This document shows, piece after piece, positions 1 to 7,900 of a DNA stretch of 36,553 nucleotides. The stretch is from JAPUDQ01 sp049291395 (GTDB lineage Bacteria; Patescibacteriota; Saccharimonadia; Saccharimonadales; Saccharimonadaceae). Every line of letters begins with the position of its first letter. The stretch's first letter is position 1. A program made the translations under genes and the position numbers. Location of the stretch: assembly GCA_049291395.1 (NCBI GenBank), contig JBATPJ010000003.1, positions 1 through 36,553 of the forward strand, given 5' to 3'. The notes under the pieces were generated by a model. The model was not told the DNA's origin. It saw nothing but the letters and a program-made list of their open reading frames with translations, and searched no databases.

Positions 1-43
1 CCCGCGCCGGCCGACCCTGTACTCACAAGATTGGAGAAATGGC

Positions 44-1144
44 ATGCCACTTCCCAAGATGCCACTGATCTGGAATCCACTGGATCCACTCGGTAGCCTC
101 GTGAAAGTCATGCAAGATGCATACAGCGTGATGGTGGGGGTGTTTGAGCAGATCATCGCTTCCCCGCCTCGTTTTTCGAACATCAGCATCCTCTCCGTGC
201 TCTACTGGAGTGGTAGCCATGGTGCTGCCAGTCTCTCCTACATGGTGCTGCTGTTCGCAGTGGTGATTGGTGCCCTCTTTTTCCATAAGGGTATGCGTAT
301 CGGTCAGGCGCTTCTCGTCTATCTCCTCCTCGCGGGGGCTACGATTCCCTTCGTTGCTATCATCGACCAGCTTACACTGGCGGGCGATGAGGCAGCGGCG
401 GCGATGAATTTCTACACCCCGCCAGATGGGGCAACTGGTTACGCCATCCCTTTCATCACCGATCCGATCTGGTGGTTGGCTGGCATGTTCGGTGGTCTCG
501 TCGGAGGTAGCTGGCTTGCAGGACTGATCATGGCCTACGAGCCATTGATCATCCTGGCCAAGTTCATCGGGCTACCGATGGTTGCATTGTCGACGGTCGG
601 CACTCGGTCGCGCAACGTGGCTAACGCATTGCTGGCCGTCATACTCGTCGCCACGTGTGTCGGGAGACCATTCGCGGTCTTCTTCCTGGAGCTGGGCCAA
701 GTTGCTCTCTACACAGCGCCGTTTGGGACAACACCGATCGGTGCAAGCCTCTACACCAACGGTAGCTATGTGTCGGCAACGATATCTCAGTTGGTACTCA
801 TGGCTGCTTGCTATAAGGCGGCTGTGGTGGTCGAAGGCAAGATAGCTGCCGCCATCAAAGGTACCGCGGAGGCGACGATTCGCAAGGTGCTCAAAGTCGA
901 CATTCGCAAACAAGCCCGGCAAGCTGATTCGAGGCCGGTACCTGTCGTGGTCATGACCCCCATACCGACGTTGGCTCAACAAGCACACGGTACGGCGAGG
1001 GTGGGTGTGGCCGATGCGAAACGAAAAGCAGCACACTTCGTAACACAAGCCGCTGCTGGAGCTGTCGCTGTCGCTGGTTCACCGGCTGCAGGGGCTGTTA
1101 TCCATAAGGCAGGAGGTGCATTCTTCGGAGATAACCAAGAGTGA
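44..1144 (+). CDS. Polytopic T4SS membrane protein (TrbL/VirB6-like, SCO6881-like)
   Basis: A 366-aa protein that is the likely inner-membrane channel component of a type IV secretion/conjugation system. Several hydrophobic segments are visible (about residues 64-80, 87-108, 142-165, 193-215 and 245-262), followed by a basic, Ala-rich cytoplasmic tail rich in Lys/Arg and Ala/Gly. There is no enzymatic motif. The start ATG has a GGAGA Shine-Dalgarno 6 nt upstream (33-37). The frame is open to the window edge, so an earlier start cannot be excluded. It is first of five plus-strand genes; the next begins 25 nt later. The assignment rests on membrane topology and on the order membrane protein - SCO6880-like - ATPase - NlpC/P60, known from actinobacterial integrative elements. 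Sequence similarity itself was not tested. Confidence 0.6.
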   Translation: MPLPKMPLIWNPLDPLGSLVKVMQDAYSVMVGVFEQIIASPPRFSNISILSVLYWSGSHGAASLSYMVLLFAVVIGALFFHKGMRIGQALLVYLLLAGATIPFVAIIDQLTLAGDEAAAAMNFYTPPDGATGYAIPFITDPIWWLAGMFGGLVGGSWLAGLIMAYEPLIILAKFIGLPMVALSTVGTRSRNVANALLAVILVATCVGRPFAVFFLELGQVALYTAPFGTTPIGASLYTNGSYVSATISQLVLMAACYKAAVVVEGKIAAAIKGTAEATIRKVLKVDIRKQARQADSRPVPVVVMTPIPTLAQQAHGTARVGVADAKRKAAHFVTQAAAGAVAVAGSPAAGAVIHKAGGAFFGDNQE

Positions 1145-1169
1145 TCATGGTCCTTAGGAGGCCGAACGG

Positions 1170-2786
1170 ATGTTAGACACAACAAGAGATGTACCTGTCG
1201 TCATCGGCCCCAGTAGTTTGTCGGCTCGGATTTTTCCGATGACGGCTACGGACTGGGGTATGACTGCCGTGGCATTGGCATTGTGGTTTGCTGTTGCAGC
1301 GCACAAGGGAACCTACGCGGGTTTCTTGGTGTTGGCTACCGGTATCTACTTGCTATGGCCACTTGATTGGGGTAAGCGGTATTACCAATGGGGAGAAGCC
1401 ATCGGTGGCCAGTGGATCAAGCATGTGAAGCACGACACCCTCTGGGGTGAAGAGCCCATTCACGATGAGGTGACGGGAGCGATGCCTCGAGCACTGAGCT
1501 CGTGTCGTCGTTCTTTGAACAACATTATTGCGATCTCACACCCCTTCCCTTACCGCGTCGACGATCTTCATGGATACGGCGTCGTTCATACCTCGAGAGG
1601 GATGACCGACAGTATCGTGATATCGGGCGGCGGTAGTTCGATCACGTCGCTGGATCCTGATCGACAGATGGCCGTCCTCGAGCAGCTTGAGCTGGAGCTA
1701 CGAAAACTCGCAGCGGAGAGCAAGATCAGTGCACGAATGAGCCTGATGTTTCGTCGCCGGCCAGAAGGTGTCGATGACTTTGACGTCATGATCGACGAGA
1801 TCTTCCATCCGGACATAGTCGTGCCTGACGCGTTGATCTCTCTCTTGAAGGCCCTAAAGACGGAGCCTGCAGTGACAGTTGAAAAACTGTACGAGCGAGG
1901 CACCATCACAAGGAAGCAACTGCGTGACTACCGTCTCTATCTCATCAACATGGGGGAGGCGCGTCAAGACGTTGCCGACAACGGCATGAGGACCGACATG
2001 GTTGCGATCATTACCGTCCGGCGTTCACAACGACTGCGTCAGGCTGGCAAGTCAAAAAACCCCCGCTTCGTGGAAGAACAAGAACTTCGGAGCGAGAATA
2101 TCATCCAGCTTGGCAGATCGATGCAGGACACCATGCGGCATCTGGGTGTCGGATTGACAGAGATCATGTCGGTTCCGGCATGTCGAGCCTTCCTGCGACG
2201 AGCCTGGGACGTGGTTGACCTCGATAAGTATTCCTCACAGCAAGACGAGGTCGAGTCAGCTGCCGTCCAGTCGTATCACCCCCAGCTGGGAATCTACGTC
2301 CCAAACGGCAACGTGCTGGTCTGTGATCGCACGGGACACGCATTCCTGAGGCTGACAAAGCTTCCGCGTCACCTGATGGCGTCGACGCTCAGTCAAAACA
2401 TCACCGGATCGCCCAGCCCATGGATAGGTCAGACGCTGGCGGCACAGACAGTGAGTGGGCAGCGAGAGTATTACTCGCTCAACTTTTTGTCGTCGCTTTT
2501 CGACACCATCCTCGATCTTTTCAGCGGTGTCCGGATCGGTACAAAAACGGTCCGACGTCGCGAACGACTTGCGGCCCAAGAGGAAAGGGTCGCCGATGAA
2601 GGACACATCGAGTACTTCAATACCTTCATCCCGATCACCCACCAAGATCCTCGAGAACTGGAGGCACTTGTCTCTGAAACCATGCGAGTGATCAAGGCAA
2701 ATGGTGGAGAGGCTCAAAGGGTCTGCGGACGGGCTCGACTTGCTCGGATCGGTTTTACTGCGCTGACCGGGATCCCCCTCGTCTAA
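1170..2786 (+). CDS. SCO6880/PrgI-like conjugation protein
   Basis: A 538-aa T4SS component. The N-terminus carries two adjacent membrane spans (about residues 28-44 and 48-64), as in PrgI/SCO6880 proteins. A long soluble part follows that looks like the VirB4 N-terminal region: 'GVVHTS', then 'SLDPDRQ' with a helix rich in Leu/Glu, matching the actinobacterial SCO6880 pattern. No Walker motif is present; the ATPase is a separate downstream gene, so the VirB4 function appears split over two polypeptides. AGGAGG lies 10 nt before the ATG (1154-1159), a strong ribosome site. Its role is inferred as membrane docking of the ATPase. A 239-nt gap with a strong hairpin separates it from the ATPase gene, the only loose junction in this operon. 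Confidence 0.7.
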   Translation: MLDTTRDVPVVIGPSSLSARIFPMTATDWGMTAVALALWFAVAAHKGTYAGFLVLATGIYLLWPLDWGKRYYQWGEAIGGQWIKHVKHDTLWGEEPIHDEVTGAMPRALSSCRRSLNNIIAISHPFPYRVDDLHGYGVVHTSRGMTDSIVISGGGSSITSLDPDRQMAVLEQLELELRKLAAESKISARMSLMFRRRPEGVDDFDVMIDEIFHPDIVVPDALISLLKALKTEPAVTVEKLYERGTITRKQLRDYRLYLINMGEARQDVADNGMRTDMVAIITVRRSQRLRQAGKSKNPRFVEEQELRSENIIQLGRSMQDTMRHLGVGLTEIMSVPACRAFLRRAWDVVDLDKYSSQQDEVESAAVQSYHPQLGIYVPNGNVLVCDRTGHAFLRLTKLPRHLMASTLSQNITGSPSPWIGQTLAAQTVSGQREYYSLNFLSSLFDTILDLFSGVRIGTKTVRRRERLAAQEERVADEGHIEYFNTFIPITHQDPRELEALVSETMRVIKANGGEAQRVCGRARLARIGFTALTGIPLV

Positions 2787-2831
2787 GAAGAGGGGGTGGC
2801 ACAAGTGGTTGTACTATCCAAGGTGGTCTCT

Positions 2832-2876
2832 CCGGGGCGGATGCATGCACGAACCAGTGCCATGCTACCGCCCCGG
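2832..2876 (+). other. Strong intercistronic hairpin in the T4SS operon
   Basis: Outer 9-bp stem CCGGGGCGG (2832-2840) / CCGCCCCGG (2868-2876), a 2x2 internal loop, then GCATG/CATGC and CAC/GTG helices around a six-base loop. No T-run follows on the plus strand, so it is not a normal intrinsic terminator. It lies between the SCO6880-like gene and the ATPase gene and may set their relative expression by mRNA processing or stability. Confidence 0.6.
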
Positions 2877-3025
2877 GGACTACCCCTACTCGTTTCAACT
2901 CTTATGCTGATCATCTCGGCATCGTAGTTGAGACGTGTACGTGTCTCATGCGGGTGGTCACATCTTTGTGAAGACCAACCGTCTCATGTACTTCAACAAT
3001 CCATCTCAACTGAAAGGTTGCTGTC

Positions 3026-4537
3026 ATGACAAGCCCCATGAAGGCTTTTCGGTCAACTGCCGCTGTCGCATCGATGCACAACCCGTTTTTCGGCACGACA
3101 TTGCAGCACACAAGAGGCTGCTATCTCGGACGACAGCGTGTCACTGGTCGACCTGCGTATTGGAGTCCGGCGTTGCTAAAAGAGCGAGGCTTGATACGTA
3201 ACACGCTTGTTGGCGTCTTCGTGCCTCAGGGCGGGGGTAAGTCAACCCTCGCGAAGTCACTCGTGCTGCGTGCGTCTGCATTGCAGTCTGGCATAGGTCA
3301 AGACGGCATGCCTCTGCGTACCCGAGTCCAGGTCAACGATCATGACACGAAGTCTGCTGATGGCCGCGGTGAGTATGCGCTTGTTGCCGATCATCTAATG
3401 ACACCGTCGGTCCGACTGGCCGATATCGGGTCTGTCAATGTCTTCCCGATGGGCATGGGGCTCACCCCCCAGGATATTGCCCAACATGCACAGGATATCC
3501 AGTGCGAGGTCAAGGGCGGTCTACTCGATCCGTTTGAAGTTGTCGCGACCCTCGTGGCTGCGTGGAAAATGGCAAGTCTCAGAGACGAGAATGCTATCTC
3601 GCAGTTCATCTTTGAACGGATACTTCGATCGCTGACTCGCCAGGATGTGGAGCACTACCAGCGCGAGATCGATGTGGCGATCCGATCCGGTTCTGACGAA
3701 GAGAAGATGGATCTTTTGGCTCGCCAAGAGTTCAATGATCTGATCTTGCGTCCGACCAATCTGCTTGACTCTGCGTCGATCGAGATGCTGCAAGCTGCTG
3801 GGCTACGGTGTAGCGGCTACTGGCACGACTTGATCCGAGGCGGTCGCTACGGACAGGTTTTTAACGGCACTAAGAGTATCGCCAGCATCTTCGAGGATGA
3901 GTACGTCTTCCTCGATTGGGTGGGCGTGCCGTCCGCCGCCGCAGCCATGCTCGAAGGACTCATCATGAACTGGATGATGACAAGCCATCGGTCAGGTAGG
4001 TTTAGTATCCTTCCGAACCTCAGGATCAACGAGGAAGAGCCCGACACGCTCGGTAACTACGTACTGGCAAGGGCGCGAGACGGAATGGTTCGCAAGGCCC
4101 GTAAGTGGCCGACGGATATGTATAGCCTCGCCCAAAACGCTGATGACTACCAAAACCTCGGCGGCAAGGGCTCGGCACTCAACGCGCTCGGTCGGAGTAT
4201 CGACAGTGCGTTTGGCATTTGCATGTTTGGTTGTCAACCTCCCGAGGATGACGTCATTCATCGCATCACGCAGCGTGGCATTTCTGACGCAGACGCGTGG
4301 GCGCTGACTGGTCTGCGAACGGGCGAATGGGGTATTCATATCCCAGGACTCCCGATGGACTTTGTCGCGCACACACTGCTACCGACAGAGAAAAAGCTGG
4401 TTGCAAGTGATCAGGCGACGAGGCAAAGGACCGCGAGTACTCCGGTATCGTCAATCCCGAGCGTCCAAGCGAGGCTTGATCGTCTCGTCGAGCTACAGTC
4501 GTCAGCTGACCCATACGTGATCGGAGTGGAGACATGA
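3026..4537 (+). CDS. VirB4-type T4SS ATPase (C-terminal ATPase part)
   Basis: A 503-aa cytoplasmic P-loop ATPase that should power substrate export or pilus/channel assembly. The Walker A region is 'VPQGGGKST' (GGGKST at residues 69-74); the usual Gly/Ala at the first position of the motif is Val, a variant. A hydrophobic strand ending 'NEEEP' is the best Walker B candidate, with Asn where Asp is usual. No membrane segment is seen. The start is the ATG with GAAAGG 8 nt upstream (3012-3017). It overlaps the next gene by ATGA. Together with the preceding SCO6880-like protein it seems to make up a two-part VirB4. Family known: actinobacterial conjugation ATPases. Function in DNA transfer is inferred, since no relaxase or VirD4 coupling protein is in the window. 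Confidence 0.75.
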   Translation: MTSPMKAFRSTAAVASMHNPFFGTTLQHTRGCYLGRQRVTGRPAYWSPALLKERGLIRNTLVGVFVPQGGGKSTLAKSLVLRASALQSGIGQDGMPLRTRVQVNDHDTKSADGRGEYALVADHLMTPSVRLADIGSVNVFPMGMGLTPQDIAQHAQDIQCEVKGGLLDPFEVVATLVAAWKMASLRDENAISQFIFERILRSLTRQDVEHYQREIDVAIRSGSDEEKMDLLARQEFNDLILRPTNLLDSASIEMLQAAGLRCSGYWHDLIRGGRYGQVFNGTKSIASIFEDEYVFLDWVGVPSAAAAMLEGLIMNWMMTSHRSGRFSILPNLRINEEEPDTLGNYVLARARDGMVRKARKWPTDMYSLAQNADDYQNLGGKGSALNALGRSIDSAFGICMFGCQPPEDDVIHRITQRGISDADAWALTGLRTGEWGIHIPGLPMDFVAHTLLPTEKKLVASDQATRQRTASTPVSSIPSVQARLDRLVELQSSADPYVIGVET

Positions 4538-5172
4538 AAGGTATCTCTCTGTCGCGTCTCGGAGCTGTTGTGACTACCCTGCTAGTGATAGTACTGGTTA
4601 TTATTGGTGCTACCCAGACCAAGAAGAACCAGGATGCATCACCAGCGACGGCTACGGCCACCATAGCGCCGTCTGCTCGGGCCGGACAATCACCGATCTC
4701 TACCCGAGCGGTGACATCGTCCGCTTCGGCTACTGACTATCGTCTCGGGATCCAGCTGCAGATGATCTCGCTCATCGAGGCCTACTACCGGCTTGAACCG
4801 ACAGATACGCCCGAGACTCGTCAGCAGCGCGTTGCAGCGCTTGGACTACCGGCGAGTGCCCTGTCGCAGCTACATTATGGCGTCAGCAAGCAATCGTGTG
4901 GGGATCAGGCTCGTTTACGGCCCGAAAACCCATTGGTCCAACAAGCGTCGGTAACGGTAGGGGTCATCAATCTGCGACCTGCGGATGCTCAGATACCCTT
5001 CATCTACGTGACGGCGAGCTTCATCGTTGGTCAGTTTCAAGGTGACGGCACTCGTTACCCTGGGACGGCTACCTGTCAGGCGGCAGCGCAGATCTCTGTT
5101 GCTGCTACCTGGCAACTCGTTGACAATCAGCCTCAGCTCCTTCACTTCACGGCGCAGGAGGTGCAACTGTGA
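4534..5172 (+). CDS. Membrane-anchored T4SS accessory protein
   Basis: A 212-aa protein with one N-terminal membrane segment (about residues 8-26), a Thr/Ala/Ser-rich linker (about 30-65) and an extracytoplasmic domain of about 145 residues with two Cys residues that could form a disulfide. Start ATG overlaps the ATPase stop (ATGA) and its own stop overlaps the next start (GTGA), so it is translationally coupled on both sides. Size and topology fit a VirB8/TcpC-like or conjugal TraM-like bridge between the membrane channel and the wall hydrolase, but I do not recognise the sequence. That role is inference from position only. Confidence 0.6.
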   Translation: MKGISLSRLGAVVTTLLVIVLVIIGATQTKKNQDASPATATATIAPSARAGQSPISTRAVTSSASATDYRLGIQLQMISLIEAYYRLEPTDTPETRQQRVAALGLPASALSQLHYGVSKQSCGDQARLRPENPLVQQASVTVGVINLRPADAQIPFIYVTASFIVGQFQGDGTRYPGTATCQAAAQISVAATWQLVDNQPQLLHFTAQEVQL

Positions 5173-6326
5173 AGAAGAAAGGCCTCGTGACCATCGGGGT
5201 TGTAGTAGTTGTTTTCCTGCTTGCCCCGGTGGTGTTCGTGATGGGTTTCGTTTTCCTGTTGTCGCCATCGGCAAGCGCTGCTTGCCTCCCCCGGCAATCA
5301 AGTTCTGCTACCGCAGACGCGCCGGCCAATCTTGCACTACTCGACGCCATCAAATATGTGGCTAAGGGTGACGTGCAGGTGGCGGCGTCGATGACAATCG
5401 GCACACACCTCGAGTCACGAGCGCAAAGTGTCGCCAGCAAGGACGGAGCATTTGGCCCTTACCAGATCCAGAACCCTGGGGCCTACCCAAACCCGACCAT
5501 CTCGGTGGCGGATGCGATGAACCCCGCTACCGCTACCAACTACATGTACCCACGCTTCGTAGCAGGACTCAGGACGATTCCTGGGGATCTGTGGGTGAGC
5601 GATCCGATGTTTGCTGCGATGAGCGTTGCGTACGCTGCGGAGCGGCCGAAGTATCGATACGACGATTCGCGCTCACAAGGCGTCGATCAAGTTCGTGCAT
5701 CGTGGCAATTTACGGTGACAGCCCTGACGCAAATGGGGTTTGACACGAATTTTGCCACAGCTTCGGCCCAATCGGCGAGCTCGAGCGCAATTATCGACTC
5801 GCCTACCGCATCATCACAGACTCTCAACTGTGAGCCCTACGCTGCAGTGCAGTTTACGTCGAGCGGGCCCCTGGTGGAGAAAGTCATATCGATGGCCCAA
5901 TCACAACTCGGCGTACCGTACGTCTATGGTGGTGGCAATAGAAATGGTCCCACTACCTCATCGCTGGCGCACGGCAACTTCGGCGTCAGTGGGTTTGACT
6001 GCTCGAGCTTCACGCAGTACAGCTTCTACCAGGGCGCGGGTATCGAGATACCACGAACGGCCAAAAGCCAGTGGCTCGCGACCCAGCAGTATCGCGTCGA
6101 ACCAGGCAGTGAGCAGCCTGGTGACCTCGTCTTCTTCGGTGGATATCTCGGTTCATCCGGACCGGGTCACGTCGGGATCGTCATTGATCCTGCGAAGAAG
6201 ATCATGATCAATGAGCCGAAAACTGGCGACGTCGTCAGTTACGACTCATACGACTGGGGGAGCGACATCGTGGGCTTCACGCGACCCTATCCAGTTGAGA
6301 CGATCCATCCTACGGCCACAAGCTGA
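5169..6326 (+). CDS. Lysozyme-like + NlpC/P60 peptidoglycan hydrolase (VirB1-like)
   Basis: A 385-aa anchored wall hydrolase. Residues 6-33 form a membrane anchor or signal. Residues about 55-190 resemble a lysozyme/transglycosylase-like domain, with 'THLESR' (Glu82 a candidate acid) and 'GAFGPYQI'. A Ser/Ala linker follows. Residues about 235-378 are an NlpC/P60 domain: Cys278 in 'GFDCSS', His334 in 'GPGHVGIV' and Asn348 in 'MINEP' as the third polar residue, with 'PGDLVFF' before the His strand. The start is GTG, overlapping the upstream stop, with GGAGG 7 nt before it (5157-5161). It is last in the T4SS operon. Its likely role is local opening of the cell wall for the secretion channel. 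Confidence 0.85.
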   Translation: MKKKGLVTIGVVVVVFLLAPVVFVMGFVFLLSPSASAACLPRQSSSATADAPANLALLDAIKYVAKGDVQVAASMTIGTHLESRAQSVASKDGAFGPYQIQNPGAYPNPTISVADAMNPATATNYMYPRFVAGLRTIPGDLWVSDPMFAAMSVAYAAERPKYRYDDSRSQGVDQVRASWQFTVTALTQMGFDTNFATASAQSASSSAIIDSPTASSQTLNCEPYAAVQFTSSGPLVEKVISMAQSQLGVPYVYGGGNRNGPTTSSLAHGNFGVSGFDCSSFTQYSFYQGAGIEIPRTAKSQWLATQQYRVEPGSEQPGDLVFFGGYLGSSGPGHVGIVIDPAKKIMINEPKTGDVVSYDSYDWGSDIVGFTRPYPVETIHPTATS

Positions 6327-6405
6327 GGGGTGGTGGAGAGGCATTGTCGAAGTACGGATATGACAGAGTGGCATCTGTTCATATCATCCATATTTTGCTA
6401 CGGCA

Positions 6406-6452
6406 AGCCGGTTCCGTATCTTTCGCATCCAGCGAAGGATAAATTACCGGCT
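6406..6452 (+). other. Two-tier hairpin in the convergent intergenic region
   Basis: Outer 7-bp stem AGCCGGT (6406-6412) / ACCGGCT (6446-6452), a 4x4 internal loop, then a 10-bp inner stem TATCTTTCGC (6417-6426) / GCGAAGGATA (6432-6441) with one G-U pair and loop ATCCA. There is no T-run after it on either strand. It sits 80 nt after the T4SS operon stop. It is probably a 3' UTR structure or small RNA; its function is unknown. Confidence 0.55.
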
Positions 6453-6492
6453 ATACCTCATCGCCTGAATAATTATTGAGACGATAAGGCAT

Positions 6493-6511
6493 AAAAAAGT
6501 CCCTTTCGGGA
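6493..6511 (-). terminator. Short intrinsic terminator for the minus-strand PH gene
   Basis: On the minus strand TCCC-GAAA-GGGA is followed by C and TTTTTT (6493-6498). The stem is short but GC-rich with a GNRA loop. It lies about 100 nt beyond the distal end (6608) of the interrupted PH-domain gene, so it fits the gene's full-length boundary. Confidence 0.5.
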
Positions 6512-6544
6512 TGTAAATCAAATCGATGAGTTAGAGCTTGGGAA

Positions 6545-6580
6545 GCGCCTGTTTGTCGGATAACTCCGACTCACAGGCGC
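6545..6580. other. Symmetric hairpin next to the PH gene end
   Basis: GCGCCTG (6545-6551) / CAGGCGC (6574-6580) enclose TTT and TCA internal-loop bases, then GTCGGA / TCCGAC around TAAC. It is near palindromic and could form on either transcript of the convergent pair. No T-run follows. It may be a transcript-end or attenuating structure. Confidence 0.5.
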
Positions 6581-6607
6581 CCCCAGAGTGCTCGACAGGA
6601 GGCGAAG

Positions 6608-6841
6608 TCACATGAAGGACGCTTTTGCGATCGCCGGCTTCGTTCCGTTGATGCAATCACTGACCTTCCTTGCCTTCGGGATGAAGCGCATACGCCGCAA
6701 CTGATCGTCTGCATCCGTTTCTCCGTCGATATCGACGATACCGTACGGTTCCTTGAAGATCTTCCCGATCCAGTTGTCCTGGGCGTTGAACGTACATGAC
6801 GACATCTCGATGGTGTTGATCGTGATGACGCTGTCATGAAG
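6608..6841 (-). pseudogene. Distal half of PH-like domain, in frame after a TAG stop
   Basis: After the TAG at 6842-6844 the same frame stays open for 77 codons to a stop at 6608. The translated continuation ('SVITINTIEM', 'IGKIFKEPYG', 'LRRM') reads like the second half of a bacterial PH (bPH2-type) domain whose first half, 'LLATDKRSMVIV', ends the upstream part. There is no ribosome site for separate translation; an internal ATG exists at 6803-6805. The segment is therefore either the dead end of a nonsense-mutated gene or is reached by stop-codon readthrough. Confidence 0.6.
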
Positions 6842-7654
6842 CTAGAACAACCAGCCAGGCCACTGCACGATCACCATGCTGCGTTTGTCGGTCGCGAGTA
6901 GGTGCCATGATGACCACTTGAGCCAGATCATCGAGCAGCCCGCGATCGTGAATAGGCCTAGCAGCAATAGCCCGATCGGTACTTGTGTTAGTTTGGCCTG
7001 TACATGGAGCGGGGCTCGCATGATGGCGACAGGTGCCGCGATGGCGATGGCGACATAGGCGACGGACGCCATGATCGTCTGGGTGACCGGCAGGAGCTTG
7101 TGACGTCGGATTGCGACGAGAATGATCTTGTCTGATTTCGATGGATCTCGGTCGTTGATGACGATGTTGCTCATGATGCGTCGTAGGTCGCGAGGGTCCA
7201 GTAGCATCAGCTCTGGGTCGTAGGGCACGGCCAGCTTTGCTGCTTCTGGTCGCTTCCGGTCGTAGTCGCGCAGTGTCATCCACGTGTAGTACCAGCAGCC
7301 GAGCAGCACCACAATGGTGAGCGCGATACGGATGGTGGCCTGGTTGTCCCGGATGCCGGCGATCGACAGCTGAGAATTGACCAGCTGGCTTACTACCCAT
7401 TGTCCGAAGGCTGTTAGGCCGATGAACCATACCACTGCAGCCCATTTTGGCCAGCGTTGTTTGGGTGGCTCGGTCGCGTCGACCAGGCACTGCGGCTTGG
7501 ATATGTGGTGTGTCGCCGTCTTGCTGTATCCCGGGTTTGGAAAGGTGGCTTGCGGGGTTGTCACGACGATGGGGATTGCCTGGGTGATCGCACTTGAGCC
7601 GCTAGGTTCTGGTGGACGACTCCCTGTACGAACAATCCTACTGGGTTGTGGCAT
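6842..7654 (-). CDS. Membrane protein with truncated bacterial PH-like domain
   Basis: A 270-aa product as written. The start is set by AGGAGG 5 nt before the ATG at 7652-7654; a longer frame to 7765 lacks such a site. The N-terminus (about 60 aa) is Pro/Thr-rich. Two hydrophobic stretches lie around residues 80-100 and 108-130, and two more around 180-205 and 210-235. The C-terminal 'LLATDKRSMVIV' is typical of the first strands of a bPH2 domain, but the frame then meets TAG inside the domain. The sequence continues in frame for 77 codons (entry 6608-6841), giving about 348 aa if read through. Role unknown; such PH proteins are membrane-associated. The upstream promoter and downstream terminator suggest a single-gene unit. 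Confidence 0.7.
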   Translation of the reverse strand: MPQPSRIVRTGSRPPEPSGSSAITQAIPIVVTTPQATFPNPGYSKTATHHISKPQCLVDATEPPKQRWPKWAAVVWFIGLTAFGQWVVSQLVNSQLSIAGIRDNQATIRIALTIVVLLGCWYYTWMTLRDYDRKRPEAAKLAVPYDPELMLLDPRDLRRIMSNIVINDRDPSKSDKIILVAIRRHKLLPVTQTIMASVAYVAIAIAAPVAIMRAPLHVQAKLTQVPIGLLLLGLFTIAGCSMIWLKWSSWHLLATDKRSMVIVQWPGWLF

Positions 7655-7680
7655 TGTGTCCTCCTGGAGCACTCGATTCG

Positions 7681-7697
7681 AGTCGTGGTCTACGACT
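7681..7697. promoter_or_regulatory. Inverted repeat (candidate operator) between promoter and PH gene
   Basis: AGTCGT (7681-7686) and ACGACT (7692-7697) flank five bases, just downstream of the -10 box. A neighbouring CTCGATTCGAG palindrome lies at 7671-7681. It could be a repressor site or a leader hairpin; the partner is unknown. Confidence 0.35.
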
Positions 7698-7709
7698 GAA
7701 TATGGCTTT

Positions 7710-7738
7710 ATTTTACACTCACTATGACATATACGCAA
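7710..7738 (-). promoter_or_regulatory. Promoter of the PH-domain gene
   Basis: Minus strand: TTGCGT (7733-7738), 17-nt spacer, TAAAAT (7710-7715). The distance to the start codon leaves a leader of about 50 nt with a good Shine-Dalgarno. Confidence 0.5.
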
Positions 7739-7767
7739 CTTGCAGTCATAATATTGAATATACAAAA

Positions 7768-7790
7768 AATACTCCTAAGCGGAGTATTTT
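7768..7790. terminator. Intrinsic terminator after the DUF4868-like gene
   Basis: 8-bp stem AATACTCC (7768-7775) / GGAGTATT (7781-7788), loop TAAGC. On the minus strand the stem runs into a T-tract made by the A-run at 7764-7769; the plus strand also has TTTT, so it may act both ways. Confidence 0.6.
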
Positions 7791-7839
7791 CCTCTGGTCG
7801 GTGAGGATAGCTAGAGTATCTAAGAATTTGGGCTGGGCT

Positions 7840-7874
7840 GCTGCCCGCGCGACCCGGGTGGTGGCGCGGGCAGC
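7840..7874. repeat. Large hairpin repeat, copy A
   Basis: 11-bp perfect stem GCTGCCCGCGC (7840-7850) / GCGCGGGCAGC (7864-7874) with loop GACCCGGGTGGTG. It shares loop and stem sequence with copy B at 8979-9021, in the same orientation. It lies just past the 3' end of the minus-strand gene at 7901-8800. Confidence 0.75.
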
Positions 7875-7900
7875 ATTCTCACATCAAGAGGTTGTTACTC

